In this document: piece by piece, positions 1 to 8,647 of the stretch
How the letters are laid out: each line of letters begins with the position of its first letter
Numbering within the stretch: position 1 is the first letter of the stretch
Assembly: GCA_046349615.1 (NCBI GenBank)
Contig: JAXMBZ010000001.1
Location: 496,001-560,000, forward strand
Reading direction: 5' to 3'
DNA from: JADJNY01 sp046349615
Lineage (GTDB): Bacteria > Planctomycetota > UBA1135 > GCA-002686595
Length of the DNA: 64,000 nt
Notes under the pieces: generated by a model
Database searches by the model: none
The model's input: only the letters and a program-made list of their open reading frames with translations
Told to the model about the DNA's origin: nothing
Translations under genes and position numbers: made by a program

Positions 1-1652
1 CCGGCTTCGTCCAGCGCCTCGCCGCCGGCGTCTACGTGTACGGTCCGCTGATGACGCGCGTCCTCGCACGCATCTCCGCGATCGTGCGCGACGAGATGAA
101 CCGCGCCGGCGCGCAAGAGCTCTCGATGCCCGCGCTCCAACCGAAGGAACTCTGGGTCGAGAGCGGTCGTTGGGATCGCTACGTACGCGACGGGATCCTC
201 TTCCACTTCCGCGATCGCAAGGACGCCGAGCTCTGCCTCGGTCCGACGCACGAAGAGGTCGTCACGACGTTCGTGAAGCGGGCGGTGACGAGCTATCGCC
301 AGCTGCCGCTGAACCTCTATCAGATCCAGACCAAGTTCCGCGACGAGATCCGTCCGCGTTTCGGTCTGATGCGCGGTCGCGAGTTCCTGATGAAGGACGC
401 GTACTCGTTCGACGCGGACGAAGCCGGGCTCGATCGCAGCTATCAAGCGATGTTCGCCGCGTACCGCCGCATCTTCGAGCGCTGCGGGCTCGCGTTCACG
501 GTCGTCGACGCGGACTCGGGCGCCATCGGCGGCAGCGGTTCGCAGGAGTTCATGGTCGACGCCGCGACGGGCGAGGACGCGATCCTCGTCTGCGGTTCGT
601 GCCGGCACGCGGCGAACGTCGAGAAGGCGACGAGCGTGCTCGAGATCGCGCACGCGGCGGGCGAGGAGCCCGAGCTCGCGCTCGAGAAGCACGCGACGCC
701 GAACGTGCGCAGCGTCGCGGAGCTCACCGCGTTCTTCGGCGGGCATCCGGCCGAGCGCATGGTGAAGACCGTGATCTACCGCGCCGTGTGGAAGGACGCG
801 GAGGCGCCGGTCGCGGTGCTCGTGCGCGGCGATCAGGAGATCAACGAGGTCAAGCTCGCGAACGCGCTCGACTGTCTCGCGGTCGCGCTCGCGGACGACG
901 AGCTCGTGCGGCGCGCGACGGGCGCGGAGCCCGGCTTCGCGGGCCCGATCGGCATCCGCGCGCGCGTGATCGCGGACGAGTCCGTGCGCACGGCGCGCAA
1001 CTTCGTCTGCGGCGGAAACGAGACGGACGTGCACTATCGCAATGCCAACTTCGGCCGCGACTGCGCTGTGCCCGAGTTCCACGAGCTGCGGCTCGCGCGC
1101 GACGGCGAGCGCTGCACGCGCTGCGCGGACGGCCGGCTCTCGACGACGCGCGGGATCGAGGTCGGGCACGTCTTCAAGCTCGGCACGAAGTACTCGAAGG
1201 CGATGGACGCGACGTTCACGGCGGCCGATCGCACCGTGCGGCCGTTCGTGATGGGGTGCTACGGCATCGGCGTCTCGCGCGTCGCGGCAGCGGCGATCGA
1301 GCAGCACCACGACGCGAACGGGCTCGTGTGGCCCGCGGCGATCGCTCCGTACGACGCGACGCTCGTGCTCGTCGCACCGCACGACGACGTGCAGCGCGCG
1401 GCGGCGGAGGAGCTCTACGCCGCGTTCGGCGCCGCGGGGTGCGAGGTCCTCTTCGACGACCGCGACCTCTCGCCGGGCGTGAAGTTCAAGGACGCCGACC
1501 TGATCGGGATGCCGATCCAGGTCACCGTCGGCCGCGACGCGAAGGCGGGGCTCGTCGAATGGAAGGAGCGCCGCACGGGTCGCGTCGAGAAGGTCGCGCT
1601 CGCGGACGCGCCCACGCGGCTCGCGCGCTCGCTGCCGCCGCGGGCGCGTTGA
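1..1652 (+). CDS. proS: Prolyl-tRNA synthetase (5' end outside window)
   Basis: This class II aminoacyl-tRNA synthetase charges tRNA-Pro in the cytoplasm. The reading frame is open from base 3 with no start codon, so the N-terminus lies upstream. The first codons already encode the conserved GVYVYGPLM stretch near the start of the catalytic core, so only a few dozen residues should be missing. Class II motifs are visible: FRDEIRPRFGLMRGREF (motif 2 region) and GCYGIGVSR (motif 3 region). Between them lies the insertion (editing) domain, including VRGDQEINEVKL, as in the long bacterial-type ProRS. A C-terminal anticodon-binding domain begins around IAPYDATLVLV. Total length fits a bacterial ProRS of about 570 residues. 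lipA follows after about 100 bp. Confidence 0.97.
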   Translation, partial: GFVQRLAAGVYVYGPLMTRVLARISAIVRDEMNRAGAQELSMPALQPKELWVESGRWDRYVRDGILFHFRDRKDAELCLGPTHEEVVTTFVKRAVTSYRQLPLNLYQIQTKFRDEIRPRFGLMRGREFLMKDAYSFDADEAGLDRSYQAMFAAYRRIFERCGLAFTVVDADSGAIGGSGSQEFMVDAATGEDAILVCGSCRHAANVEKATSVLEIAHAAGEEPELALEKHATPNVRSVAELTAFFGGHPAERMVKTVIYRAVWKDAEAPVAVLVRGDQEINEVKLANALDCLAVALADDELVRRATGAEPGFAGPIGIRARVIADESVRTARNFVCGGNETDVHYRNANFGRDCAVPEFHELRLARDGERCTRCADGRLSTTRGIEVGHVFKLGTKYSKAMDATFTAADRTVRPFVMGCYGIGVSRVAAAAIEQHHDANGLVWPAAIAPYDATLVLVAPHDDVQRAAAEELYAAFGAAGCEVLFDDRDLSPGVKFKDADLIGMPIQVTVGRDAKAGLVEWKERRTGRVEKVALADAPTRLARSLPPRAR

Positions 1653-1753
1653 CGGTCCGCGCGGCGCGGTCGGAAAGGGCGCTCTGGGGCCCGGGACGGA
1701 GTGGGGTTCGATTGGTATCCTACTCCGCCCTCGAACCGCCCCCGACCCCCTCC

Positions 1754-2800
1754 GTGGACACCCTCGAACCGACCCCCGCGAACTCCTCCGCGACGCCGAC
1801 GGACCCGTCGGTGGACGCGCGCGCGCCCGCGGGGCCGTCGTGGACCAAGGCGCGGATGCCCAAGCCCGCGTGGCTCAAGGTGCCGCTCCCCGGCGGCGAG
1901 GCGTACGGGAAGCTCAAGGGGCTCGCGCGCGAGCGAAACCTGCACACGGTCTGCGAGTCCGCGCGCTGCCCGAACATCGGCGAGTGCTGGAAGGGCGAGC
2001 ACGCGACGATGACCTTGATGGTCCTCGGCGACGAGTGCACGCGCCGCTGCCGCTTCTGCGCCGTGAAGACCGTCGACCGCGCCGCGCCGCCCGATCCGGA
2101 CGAGCCGCGCCACGTCGGCGAGGCCGTCGCGGCGATGAGCCTCGGGTACGTCGTGATCACGAGCGTCGACCGCGACGACCTCCCGGACGGCGGGAGCGCG
2201 CACTACGCCGAGTGCATCCGCCAGATCCGCGCGCAGGCGCCGAGCACCGTCGTCGAGACGTTGATCCCCGACTACCAGGGCGCGGACCTCGCGACGTTGA
2301 TGGCCGCGCGGCCGGACGTGCTCGCGCACAACGTCGAGGTCGTGGCGCGTCTCCAGCGCAAGATCCGCGATCCGCGCTGCTCGTTCGAGCGCTCGCTCGC
2401 GACGCTCGCGGGTGCGAAGGAGCACGATCCAGGGGTGTTCACGAAGTCGTCGATCATGCTCGGCCTCGGCGAGACGCACGACGAGATCGTCGAGTCGATG
2501 CAGCTCCTGCGCGGAGCGGGCGTCGAGTTCCTGACGCTCGGCCAGTACCTGCGGCCGACGCTCCAGCACGCGCCCGTGCGCGAGTACGTGACGCCGGAGC
2601 GCTTCGACGCGTACCAACGCCTCGGGCTCGAGCTCGGCTTCCTCTACGTCGCGTCGGGGCCGCTCGTGCGCTCCTCCTACAAGGCAGGCGAGTTCTTCGC
2701 CGCGCGCCTCGTGCGCGAGCGCCGCGCCGCCGCGCGCGCCGCAGTGCCAGCGAACGGCCGCGACGCCGACACCGCCCACGACCCGGCGCCGCGCGCCTGA
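1754..2800 (+). CDS. lipA: Lipoyl synthase (radical SAM)
   Basis: LipA inserts two sulfurs into the octanoyl chain on lipoyl domains; the E2 subunit with two such domains is encoded just downstream. The auxiliary-cluster cysteines lie in CESARCPNIGEC, the radical SAM CxxxCxxC in CTRRCRFC, and the terminal RSSYKAG motif is present. The frame is open far upstream, so the start is uncertain. The GTG at 1754 gives 348 aa, with a proline-rich N-terminal tail. The ATG at 1856 (MPKPAWLK) gives 314 aa, matches the usual LipA N-terminus and has a weak AAGG upstream. The gene ends 15 bp before the E1 alpha gene, so co-transcription is likely. The partner octanoyltransferase gene lipB is at 43.6 kb. Confidence 0.95.
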   Translation: MDTLEPTPANSSATPTDPSVDARAPAGPSWTKARMPKPAWLKVPLPGGEAYGKLKGLARERNLHTVCESARCPNIGECWKGEHATMTLMVLGDECTRRCRFCAVKTVDRAAPPDPDEPRHVGEAVAAMSLGYVVITSVDRDDLPDGGSAHYAECIRQIRAQAPSTVVETLIPDYQGADLATLMAARPDVLAHNVEVVARLQRKIRDPRCSFERSLATLAGAKEHDPGVFTKSSIMLGLGETHDEIVESMQLLRGAGVEFLTLGQYLRPTLQHAPVREYVTPERFDAYQRLGLELGFLYVASGPLVRSSYKAGEFFAARLVRERRAAARAAVPANGRDADTAHDPAPRA

Positions 2801-2815
2801 ACGTTCGAGATCCCC

Positions 2816-3934
2816 ATGGCAGCCACCCAACTCCTCACGGTCATCGAGCCCGACGGCGGCGTGAACGGTCACGACGTCGGGATGACGAACGACGAGCTCC
2901 TCCACTGCTACCGCACGCTGTTGCGGACGCGCGTGTTCGACGACACGTGCATGAAGCTCCAGCGCTCGGGCCGCATCGGCTTCTCGATCCCGAACAAGGG
3001 CGTCGAAGCGACGCAGATCGGCGCGGCGAGCGCGCTGCAGAAGACGGACTGGCTCTTCCCGAGCTACCGCGACTTCGGGATGGCGCTGTACCACGGCGTT
3101 CCGATGGCGGACATGCTCCACAACATGTTCGGCAACGCGCTCGACTCGGCGAAGGGCCGGCAGATGCCGGTGCACTTCAGCTTCGTCGCGCCGATCAAGT
3201 TCGTCTCGATCAGCTCGCCGATCGGAACGCACCTGCCGCAGGCGGTCGGCGCGGCGTACGCGATGAAGCTGCGCGGCGAGAAGACGGTCGCGGTGACGAG
3301 CTTCGGCGACGGCGGCACGTCGAGCCTCGGGTTCCACTCGGGGATGAACTTCGCGGCCGTGTGGAAGGCGCCGGTCGTCTTCCTGTGCCAGAACAACCAG
3401 TGGGCGATCTCGTGCCCGAGCTCGGGCCAGACCGCGAGCGAGAGCTACGCGATCAAGGCGAAGGCGTACGGCATGCCGGGCGTCCTCGTCGACGGCAACG
3501 ACGTGCTCGCGGTGCGCAAGGCGATGCTCGAGGCCGTCGAGCGCGCGCGCAAGGGCCAGGGCCCGACGCTGATCGAGGCCTTCACGTTCCGCATGGCGGG
3601 CCACTCGACGTCGGACGATCCGACGCGCTACGTGCCGAAGGAACAGTTCGCCGAGTGGGAGAGGAAGGACCCGGTCCTGCGCTTCGAGAAGTTCCTCGCG
3701 AAGAAGAAGCTCTGGAACGAGGACCTGCGCGCGAAGTACACGGACGAGGCGACGGCCGAGATCAACGCGGCCGTGCAGCTCGCCGAGAGCACGCCGCGTC
3801 CGGGCATCGAGACGATCTTCAGCGACGTCTACCAGGACGTCCCCGCGCACATCCGCAAGCAAGGCGAAGCCGCGTTCGACCTCGCCGCTCGCAAGGGCGA
3901 CGCGAGCGCGGGCGACGGCAAGTTCCCGCTGTGA
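2816..3934 (+). CDS. pdhA: 2-oxoacid dehydrogenase E1 component, alpha subunit
   Basis: This is the thiamine-diphosphate-dependent decarboxylase subunit (372 aa) of a pyruvate or branched-chain 2-oxoacid dehydrogenase complex. The ThDP motif runs from GDGGTSS to the NNQWAIS stretch, and the activation loop reads GHSTSDDPTRY. The heterotetrameric type is confirmed by the separate beta-subunit gene downstream. Residues around the substrate site do not let me choose between pyruvate and branched-chain substrates; GVEATQIGAASAL resembles both families. It lies between lipA and the E1 beta gene, and a 172-bp gap follows. A divergent paralogue lies at 16662-17768. Confidence 0.93.
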   Translation: MAATQLLTVIEPDGGVNGHDVGMTNDELLHCYRTLLRTRVFDDTCMKLQRSGRIGFSIPNKGVEATQIGAASALQKTDWLFPSYRDFGMALYHGVPMADMLHNMFGNALDSAKGRQMPVHFSFVAPIKFVSISSPIGTHLPQAVGAAYAMKLRGEKTVAVTSFGDGGTSSLGFHSGMNFAAVWKAPVVFLCQNNQWAISCPSSGQTASESYAIKAKAYGMPGVLVDGNDVLAVRKAMLEAVERARKGQGPTLIEAFTFRMAGHSTSDDPTRYVPKEQFAEWERKDPVLRFEKFLAKKKLWNEDLRAKYTDEATAEINAAVQLAESTPRPGIETIFSDVYQDVPAHIRKQGEAAFDLAARKGDASAGDGKFPL

Positions 3935-4106
3935 ACCGCGCGCGTCGGGCTCCCGCGAGCTCGGACGCGCCGCGACGACCGAACGGCGAGCACCGCACGC
4001 TTGCCCCGCGAACGAGAGACCTCACCGACGAGCGCCGCGCGCTCACGACGACCGAAGACGACCACCGCGAGCGCCGCGCGCTCCCCTGAACGAAACCCAC
4101 CGCACC

Positions 4107-5081
4107 ATGGCGACCCTGACCCTGCTCCAAGCCGTCAACGACGCGCTCAAGACCGCGATGCGCGACGACCCGTCCGTCGTCGTCTTCGGCGAGGACGTCG
4201 GCCCGAAGGGCGGCGTGTTCCTCGCGACCGAAGGCCTCACGAAGGAGTTCGGCGCTCAGCGCTGCTTCGACACGCCGCTCAGCGAGGACGGCATCGTCGG
4301 CACCGGCATCGGGATGGCGCTCAACGGGTTGAAGCCCGTGTGCGAGATCCAGTTCCAGGACTTCATCTTCCCCGCGTTCGACCAGATCGTCAGCGAGGCC
4401 GCGAAGTTCCGCTACCGCTCCGGCGGGCAGTACACCTGCCCGATGGTGATCCGCACGCCGTACGGCGGCGGCATCCGCGGCGGTCTCTACCACTCGCAGT
4501 CGGGCGAGGCGTACTTCTGCCACACGCCGGGCCTCAAGGTCGTGATCCCGTCGACGCCGCACGACGCGAAGGGCTTGCTGCTCGCGTCGATCGACGATCC
4601 GGATCCGGTGCTGTTCCTCGAGCCGAAGGCGCTCTACCGCCAGGTGAAGGGCGAGGTGCCGGAGGGCAAGTACAAGGTCGATCTCTCGACGCTGCGCACC
4701 GTGCGCGAAGGCCGGAACGTCACCGTGTTCTGCTACGGCGCGATGGTGCCCGTGTGCGAGCGCGCGGCGGTCCAGGCGGCGGAGAAGGGCATCGAGACGC
4801 TGATCGTCGACCTGCGCACGCTGCTCCCGCTCGACGAAGAGGGCGTGATCGAGGCCGCGAAGCAGACCGGCCGCGTCGTCGTCGTCCACGAAGCGCCGCG
4901 CTTCTGCGGCTTCGGCGGCGAGATCAGCGCGCTGATCGCCGAGCATGCGATCGAGTACATGGAAGCGCCGGTCGTGCGCGTGACGGGCTTCGACACGCCG
5001 TTCCCGAACACGCTCGAGCACCACTACATGCCCGACGAGCGCCGCGTCCTCGACGCGATCGAGCACGTCCACGCCTACTGA
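4107..5081 (+). CDS. pdhB: 2-oxoacid dehydrogenase E1 component, beta subunit
   Basis: This 324-aa transketolase-like subunit pairs with the E1 alpha protein encoded upstream. Typical family sequence is seen throughout: FGEDVGPKGGVF near the N-terminus, DTPLSEDGIVGTGIGMA, the QFQDFIFPAFDQIV segment, RTPYGGGIRGG, and a C-terminal transketolase domain with HEAPRFCGFGGEI. Length and architecture match PdhB/BkdAB. The ATG at 4107 follows an adenine-rich stretch but has no clear Shine-Dalgarno. The only beta-subunit gene in the window sits here, although two alpha-subunit genes are present. Confidence 0.95.
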   Translation: MATLTLLQAVNDALKTAMRDDPSVVVFGEDVGPKGGVFLATEGLTKEFGAQRCFDTPLSEDGIVGTGIGMALNGLKPVCEIQFQDFIFPAFDQIVSEAAKFRYRSGGQYTCPMVIRTPYGGGIRGGLYHSQSGEAYFCHTPGLKVVIPSTPHDAKGLLLASIDDPDPVLFLEPKALYRQVKGEVPEGKYKVDLSTLRTVREGRNVTVFCYGAMVPVCERAAVQAAEKGIETLIVDLRTLLPLDEEGVIEAAKQTGRVVVVHEAPRFCGFGGEISALIAEHAIEYMEAPVVRVTGFDTPFPNTLEHHYMPDERRVLDAIEHVHAY

Positions 5082-5176
5082 TCACGCCGCCCTCGAGCGC
5101 GTTCGCGTCCTCGACGCCCGAGCGCGCTCCGCGTCCCCGCACACCCACCTCAACGCACGACATCGCAGGTTCGACC

Positions 5177-6838
5177 ATGGCTCTCGAGTTCAAGCTGCCC
5201 GACATCGGTGAAGGCATCGCCGAAGGTGAGATCGTCAAGTGGCTCGTGAAGGTCGGTGACTCCGTGAAGGAGCACCAATCGATCGTCGAGGTCATGACGG
5301 ACAAGGCGACCGTCGAAGTGCCCGCGCCCGCGGCGGGGACGATCACCGCGCTCAAGGCGAAGGAAGGCGATCGCGTGCCCGTGGGCAGCGTGATCTGGGT
5401 CATGGAGACGGGTGCCGGAGCGAAGGCTCCGGCGGCGCCGTCGCACGGACACGCGGCGCCCGCGAAGGCGGCGGCGCCCGCTCCGGCGCCCGCGAAGCCG
5501 GCCGCGGCTCCGATGCACGCGCCCGCAGCGGCTGCATCCGCCGCGAGCGGTCCGTCGCTCGACTTCAAGCTCCCCGACATCGGCGAAGGCATCGCCGAGG
5601 GCGAGATCGTGAAGTGGCTCGTGAAGGTCGGCGACGTCGTGAAGGAACACCAGAGCGTCGTCGAGGTCATGACCGACAAGGCGACGGTCGAAGTCCCGTC
5701 GCCCGCGGCCGGCACGATCACCGCGTTCAAGGCGAAGGAAGGGGAGCGCGTGCCCGTGGGCAGCGTGATCTTCGTCCTCGCGACCGGCGCAGGGACGCGC
5801 GCTCCCGCCGCGCCCGCGCACGCTCCGGCGGCGCACGCGCCCGCCGCGCAACCCGCGCGCACGCCCGCACTCGTCGGGGCCGCCGCGCCCGCGGCCGCCG
5901 CGACGTCGTTCGCCGGTCAGGACAAGGTGCTCGCCGTTCCGAGCGCGCGCCGCGTCGCGCGCGACCTGGGCATCGATCTGACGCAGGTCGCGGGCTCCGG
6001 CCGCAACGGCGTCGTGCGCAGGAGCGACGTCGAGGCGTTCGCGCGCGCGAAGACGAGCGCTCCGGCCGCCACGCCCGCGACGACGAGCGCTCCGAAGACG
6101 CCCGCCGCGCCGATCTCGATCGCCGCGGGCGAACGCGAGACGCGCACGCCGTTCCGCGGCGTCCGTCGCAAGATCGCCGAGGCGATGGTGCGCTCGAAGT
6201 TCACCGCGCCGCACTTCACGGTCGTGGAAGAAGTCGACGTCACCGACCTCCTGAAGCTGCGCGAGAGCGCGAAGGCCTTCGGCGCCGAGCAGGGCGTCAA
6301 GGTCACGATCATGCCGTTCATCATGAAGGCGACGGCGCTCGCGCTCGCGAAGTACCCGATGCTGAACGGGCACCTCGACGAGGCCGCGCAGGAGCTCGTG
6401 CGCTACTCGTACGTGAACCTCGGCATCGCGATGGACACGGAGCAGGGCCTGATCGTGCCCGTCGTGAAGGAAGTGCAGGCGAAGGGCATCCTGCAGATCG
6501 CGACGGAGCTGAACGAGCTCGCCGAGCGCACGCGCGCCGGCAAGGTGAAGCCCGACGAGCTCAAGGGCTCGACGTTCTCGATCACGAACGCGGGCTCGAT
6601 CGGCGGCACGCTCGCGACGCCGATCATCAACTTCCCCGACATCGCGATCCTCGGCGTGCACCGGATCATGAAGAAGCCGGGCGTCGTCGAGACGCCGCAG
6701 GGCGACAAGATCGAAGTGCGCCAGTACATGAACTTCTCGTGCAGCGTCGACCACCGCCTCGCGGACGGCGCGGACGGTGCGCGGTTCCTCGTGTACCTGA
6801 AGAAGCTGCTCGAGAACCCGGGGTTGCTCGCGATGTGA
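5177..6838 (+). CDS. pdhC: Dihydrolipoamide acyltransferase E2 with two lipoyl domains
   Basis: This 553-aa E2 core of the complex transfers the acyl group to CoA. Two nearly identical lipoyl domains are present (about residues 1-80 and 126-205), each with the lipoylated lysine in MTDKATVE (K43 and K168). They are joined by Ala/Pro-rich linkers. The E3-binding domain follows at about 250-288 (VPSARRVARDLGID), and the catalytic domain at about 320-553 carries the active-site stretch VDHRLADGADG near residue 525. The reading frame extends upstream, but the ATG at 5177 (MALEFKLPDIGEG) is the family start. The E3 partner (lpd) is encoded 35 kb away. The high similarity of the two lipoyl domains suggests internal duplication or conversion. 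Confidence 0.96.
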   Translation: MALEFKLPDIGEGIAEGEIVKWLVKVGDSVKEHQSIVEVMTDKATVEVPAPAAGTITALKAKEGDRVPVGSVIWVMETGAGAKAPAAPSHGHAAPAKAAAPAPAPAKPAAAPMHAPAAAASAASGPSLDFKLPDIGEGIAEGEIVKWLVKVGDVVKEHQSVVEVMTDKATVEVPSPAAGTITAFKAKEGERVPVGSVIFVLATGAGTRAPAAPAHAPAAHAPAAQPARTPALVGAAAPAAAATSFAGQDKVLAVPSARRVARDLGIDLTQVAGSGRNGVVRRSDVEAFARAKTSAPAATPATTSAPKTPAAPISIAAGERETRTPFRGVRRKIAEAMVRSKFTAPHFTVVEEVDVTDLLKLRESAKAFGAEQGVKVTIMPFIMKATALALAKYPMLNGHLDEAAQELVRYSYVNLGIAMDTEQGLIVPVVKEVQAKGILQIATELNELAERTRAGKVKPDELKGSTFSITNAGSIGGTLATPIINFPDIAILGVHRIMKKPGVVETPQGDKIEVRQYMNFSCSVDHRLADGADGARFLVYLKKLLENPGLLAM

Positions 6839-6851
6839 GGGTGGGGGCCGC

Positions 6852-7091
6852 ATGCCTACCGTCGCGCGCATCGGCCCCTATCGGTTCTTCTTCTTCAGCA
6901 ACGAAGGAAGCGAGCCCCCGCACATCCACGTGCAGCGCGACCAGCGGCTCGCGAAGTACTGGCTGCGTCCGGTTCGGGCGACGATGAACTCGGGGTTCAG
7001 CTCGGTCGAGCTCCGCAAGCTCGAGCGGCTGGTCCTCCTCCACCGCGACGAATTCCTCGCCGCGTGGCAGGATTACTTCCATGGGAGCTGA
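6852..7091 (+). CDS. DUF4160 family small protein
   Basis: This 79-aa protein begins MPTVARIGPYRFFFFSNE and has the PPHIHV stretch typical of DUF4160. The family is often encoded next to a DUF2442 gene, as here, where the next gene overlaps this one by 11 bp. The pair has been discussed as a possible toxin-antitoxin-like module, but no biochemical role is certain. It starts 13 bp after the E2 stop, so it may be read from the dehydrogenase operon. A second, divergent pair lies at 16061-16611. Confidence 0.8.
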   Translation: MPTVARIGPYRFFFFSNEGSEPPHIHVQRDQRLAKYWLRPVRATMNSGFSSVELRKLERLVLLHRDEFLAAWQDYFHGS

Positions 7092-7440
7092 ACCGAGGGC
7101 TGTCGCCGTTCGCGTCACGAGCAAGGTTCTCGAGGTCGAACTCGCCGACGGGCGCCGTCTGACGACGCCGATCGCTTGGTTCCCGCGCCTCGCGCGCGCC
7201 TCGACGCGAGCTCGAAATCGCTGGGAGCTGCTCGGCGACGGCCTCGGCATCCACTGGACGGAGCTCGAGGAGGACCTGAGCGTCGCCGGACTCTTGCAGG
7301 GCACGCGCGTCCCGAGCCCGCAACGCAAGTACCCGAAAACGACCGCTGGGACCGGCTCGATGCTCGCGCGCGACGCGGCGAAGAAGGACTACCGAGCGCG
7401 AGCCCCTCGTTCGAAGCGTCGTGCGGCGAAGGGGCAATAG
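7081..7440 (+). CDS. DUF2442 family protein
   Basis: This 119-aa protein contains the DUF2442 core (EVELADGRRLTTPIAWFPRL, then WELLGDGLGIHW and ELEEDLSVAGLL). After about residue 80 it has a basic tail rich in Lys/Arg that is absent from the partner at 16.3 kb. The ATG lies inside the upstream DUF4160 gene, giving an 11-bp overlap and probable translational coupling. Function is unknown; the two are presumed to act together. Confidence 0.78.
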   Translation: MGAEPRAVAVRVTSKVLEVELADGRRLTTPIAWFPRLARASTRARNRWELLGDGLGIHWTELEEDLSVAGLLQGTRVPSPQRKYPKTTAGTGSMLARDAAKKDYRARAPRSKRRAAKGQ

Positions 7441-7463
7441 ACCCCGCGTCCGCTCCGCCGCCG

Positions 7464-7559
7464 TCACCGCCTGCGCAGGATCACGTCCGCCGTCGTCGGC
7501 GCGACGCCGCGGTGCGGCGGACCGACGTTCGGTCCGCACCGCACCGCGGTCGCAGCGCT
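7464..7559 (-). pseudogene. Remnant of a methyltransferase 3' end
   Basis: On the minus strand these 96 bp read LSAATAV...GPPHRGVAPTTADVILRRR followed by TGA. This matches, over 31 codons with no gap and with about 20 identical residues, the C-terminus of the intact methyltransferase at 14932-15744 (LSAALAV...GPPRRCVTPTMADVVLRKR). The two sequences also match closely at the DNA level. No upstream part of a methyltransferase remains: the similarity stops at the stop codon of the ferritin-like gene. I infer a deletion or replacement that left only the 3' end. Confidence 0.75.
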
Positions 7560-8491
7560 CAGCGCACGACGGTGACGTCGTCTTGGAAGAGGCGCTCGAG
7601 CGCCTTCGACACGCGTTCGCGCTGCGCTTCCGTCGTCACGGCCGCGAACAGCTTCTGGAAGTTCGGGTGCGTCACGCCGGTCGTCAGGAACGTCCAGCGC
7701 TTCGCATCGAGGAGCGCGCGGTGCAGCTCGCCGCGGTGCGCGGCCCCGAACGTGCGCCCGACGCAGCGCTCCAGGTTCGCGACGTCGTGCGCGACCTGCT
7801 GCACGAGCAGTCCGTGGACGCTCGCGACGAGCTCGATCAGATCGTCGACGGCGCGCTCGCGCTCCTCGGCGCTCATCGCCTCGAACGCGCGCACGGTCTC
7901 GAGGTGGTCGAGCTGCGCGTGCTGCGACTCCTCGAGCCAGTGCGCCTTGAAGATCGACTTCGAGAGCGGGTCGAGCGCGCCGTCCTCGGCGAACGCCTCG
8001 AGGTAGTGCCGCTGCGTCATCCATTCGATGGAGGAGGTGAGCAGGAGCGCCGCGCCCATCGACTTGCCGAGCACGTACCGCGCCGTGCCCGTCTCGTCGC
8101 GGAGCAGCTCGAGCTCGACGCCGAGCTGTTCCTGGACGCGATCGCGCACGCGGCGGAAGAGGTTCATGTGCTTCACCTCCTCCGCGGCGAAGTTCGCGAG
8201 CGCCTCGAACGCGTCGCGCCGGTCGAGCTCGTGCTCGTGCGCGAGCGTCGTCACCATCGGAGCGATGAACTCCTCGACGTAGCCGAAGAGGTGCGCGTAG
8301 GCGGCGAGCTCGAGCTGGTTCAGCACTCGACGCTCGTCCTGGCTCAAGAACTCGAGGCCGGCGGCGCCCGAGAGGCTCGCGGGCATCCAGAGCTTCCGCG
8401 GATCGAAGCGCTTCGTCCCGAGGACCTCGTCGAGCTTCCATTGGATGCGGTGGGCGGACTCGAGGCAGGTGGAGTAGGCGTAGGTGGTCAT
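7559..8491 (-). CDS. Ferritin-like diiron protein (possible oxygenase)
   Basis: This 310-aa helical protein has two EExxH-type motifs (EEVKH and EESQH) spaced as in ferritin-like diiron oxygenases. The overall pattern is compatible with AurF-like N-oxygenases or other uncharacterised diiron proteins, and I cannot name the substrate. The start MTTYAY has GGAGAG about 6 bp upstream; an upstream in-frame ATG at 8542 overlaps the operator and is less likely. It is divergent from a TetR regulator with two matching palindromes in between, so repression by that regulator is probable. Its stop codon coincides with the boundary of a methyltransferase remnant. Confidence 0.72.
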   Translation of the reverse strand: MTTYAYSTCLESAHRIQWKLDEVLGTKRFDPRKLWMPASLSGAAGLEFLSQDERRVLNQLELAAYAHLFGYVEEFIAPMVTTLAHEHELDRRDAFEALANFAAEEVKHMNLFRRVRDRVQEQLGVELELLRDETGTARYVLGKSMGAALLLTSSIEWMTQRHYLEAFAEDGALDPLSKSIFKAHWLEESQHAQLDHLETVRAFEAMSAEERERAVDDLIELVASVHGLLVQQVAHDVANLERCVGRTFGAAHRGELHRALLDAKRWTFLTTGVTHPNFQKLFAAVTTEAQRERVSKALERLFQDDVTVVR

Positions 8492-8517
8492 GGTTCTCTC
8501 CAGAGCGGTGGGATCAG

Positions 8518-8540
8518 TTTTAGAACGGACGTTCTGAAAC
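8518..8540. promoter_or_regulatory. TetR-type operator 1
   Basis: The core AGAACG-GA-CGTTCT is a perfect 6+6 palindrome with A/T-rich flanks (TTTT on one side, GAAA on the other). It lies 27 bp upstream of the ferritin-like gene, where it would cover that promoter. Confidence 0.75.
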
Positions 8541-8572
8541 AAGGTGCCGCCCTGAGCCGGAAACGTCCAGGC

Positions 8573-8597
8573 TTTTTAGAACGATCGTTTAGAAAAG
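8573..8597. promoter_or_regulatory. TetR-type operator 2
   Basis: TAGAACGATCGTTTAGA is a near copy of operator 1 with the same half-site (AGAACG) and the same 2-bp spacer, flanked by T- and A-runs. It lies about 50 bp upstream of the tetR start, suggesting autoregulation. A degenerate third half-site (GAGAACGTCCTAA) follows at 8602-8614. Confidence 0.72.
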
Positions 8598-8647
8598 TTG
8601 GGAGAACGTCCTAACCAGGCTCGCTTCCGAGGGATATGCTCCCGCTC

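Noticed and set aside
1415..3862. Long minus-strand frame opposite proS, lipA and pdhA
   Set aside because: It is antisense to three well-supported genes and has no recognisable domain.
8028..8282. Short plus-strand frame inside the ferritin-like gene
   Set aside because: Low-complexity shadow of the minus-strand diiron gene.
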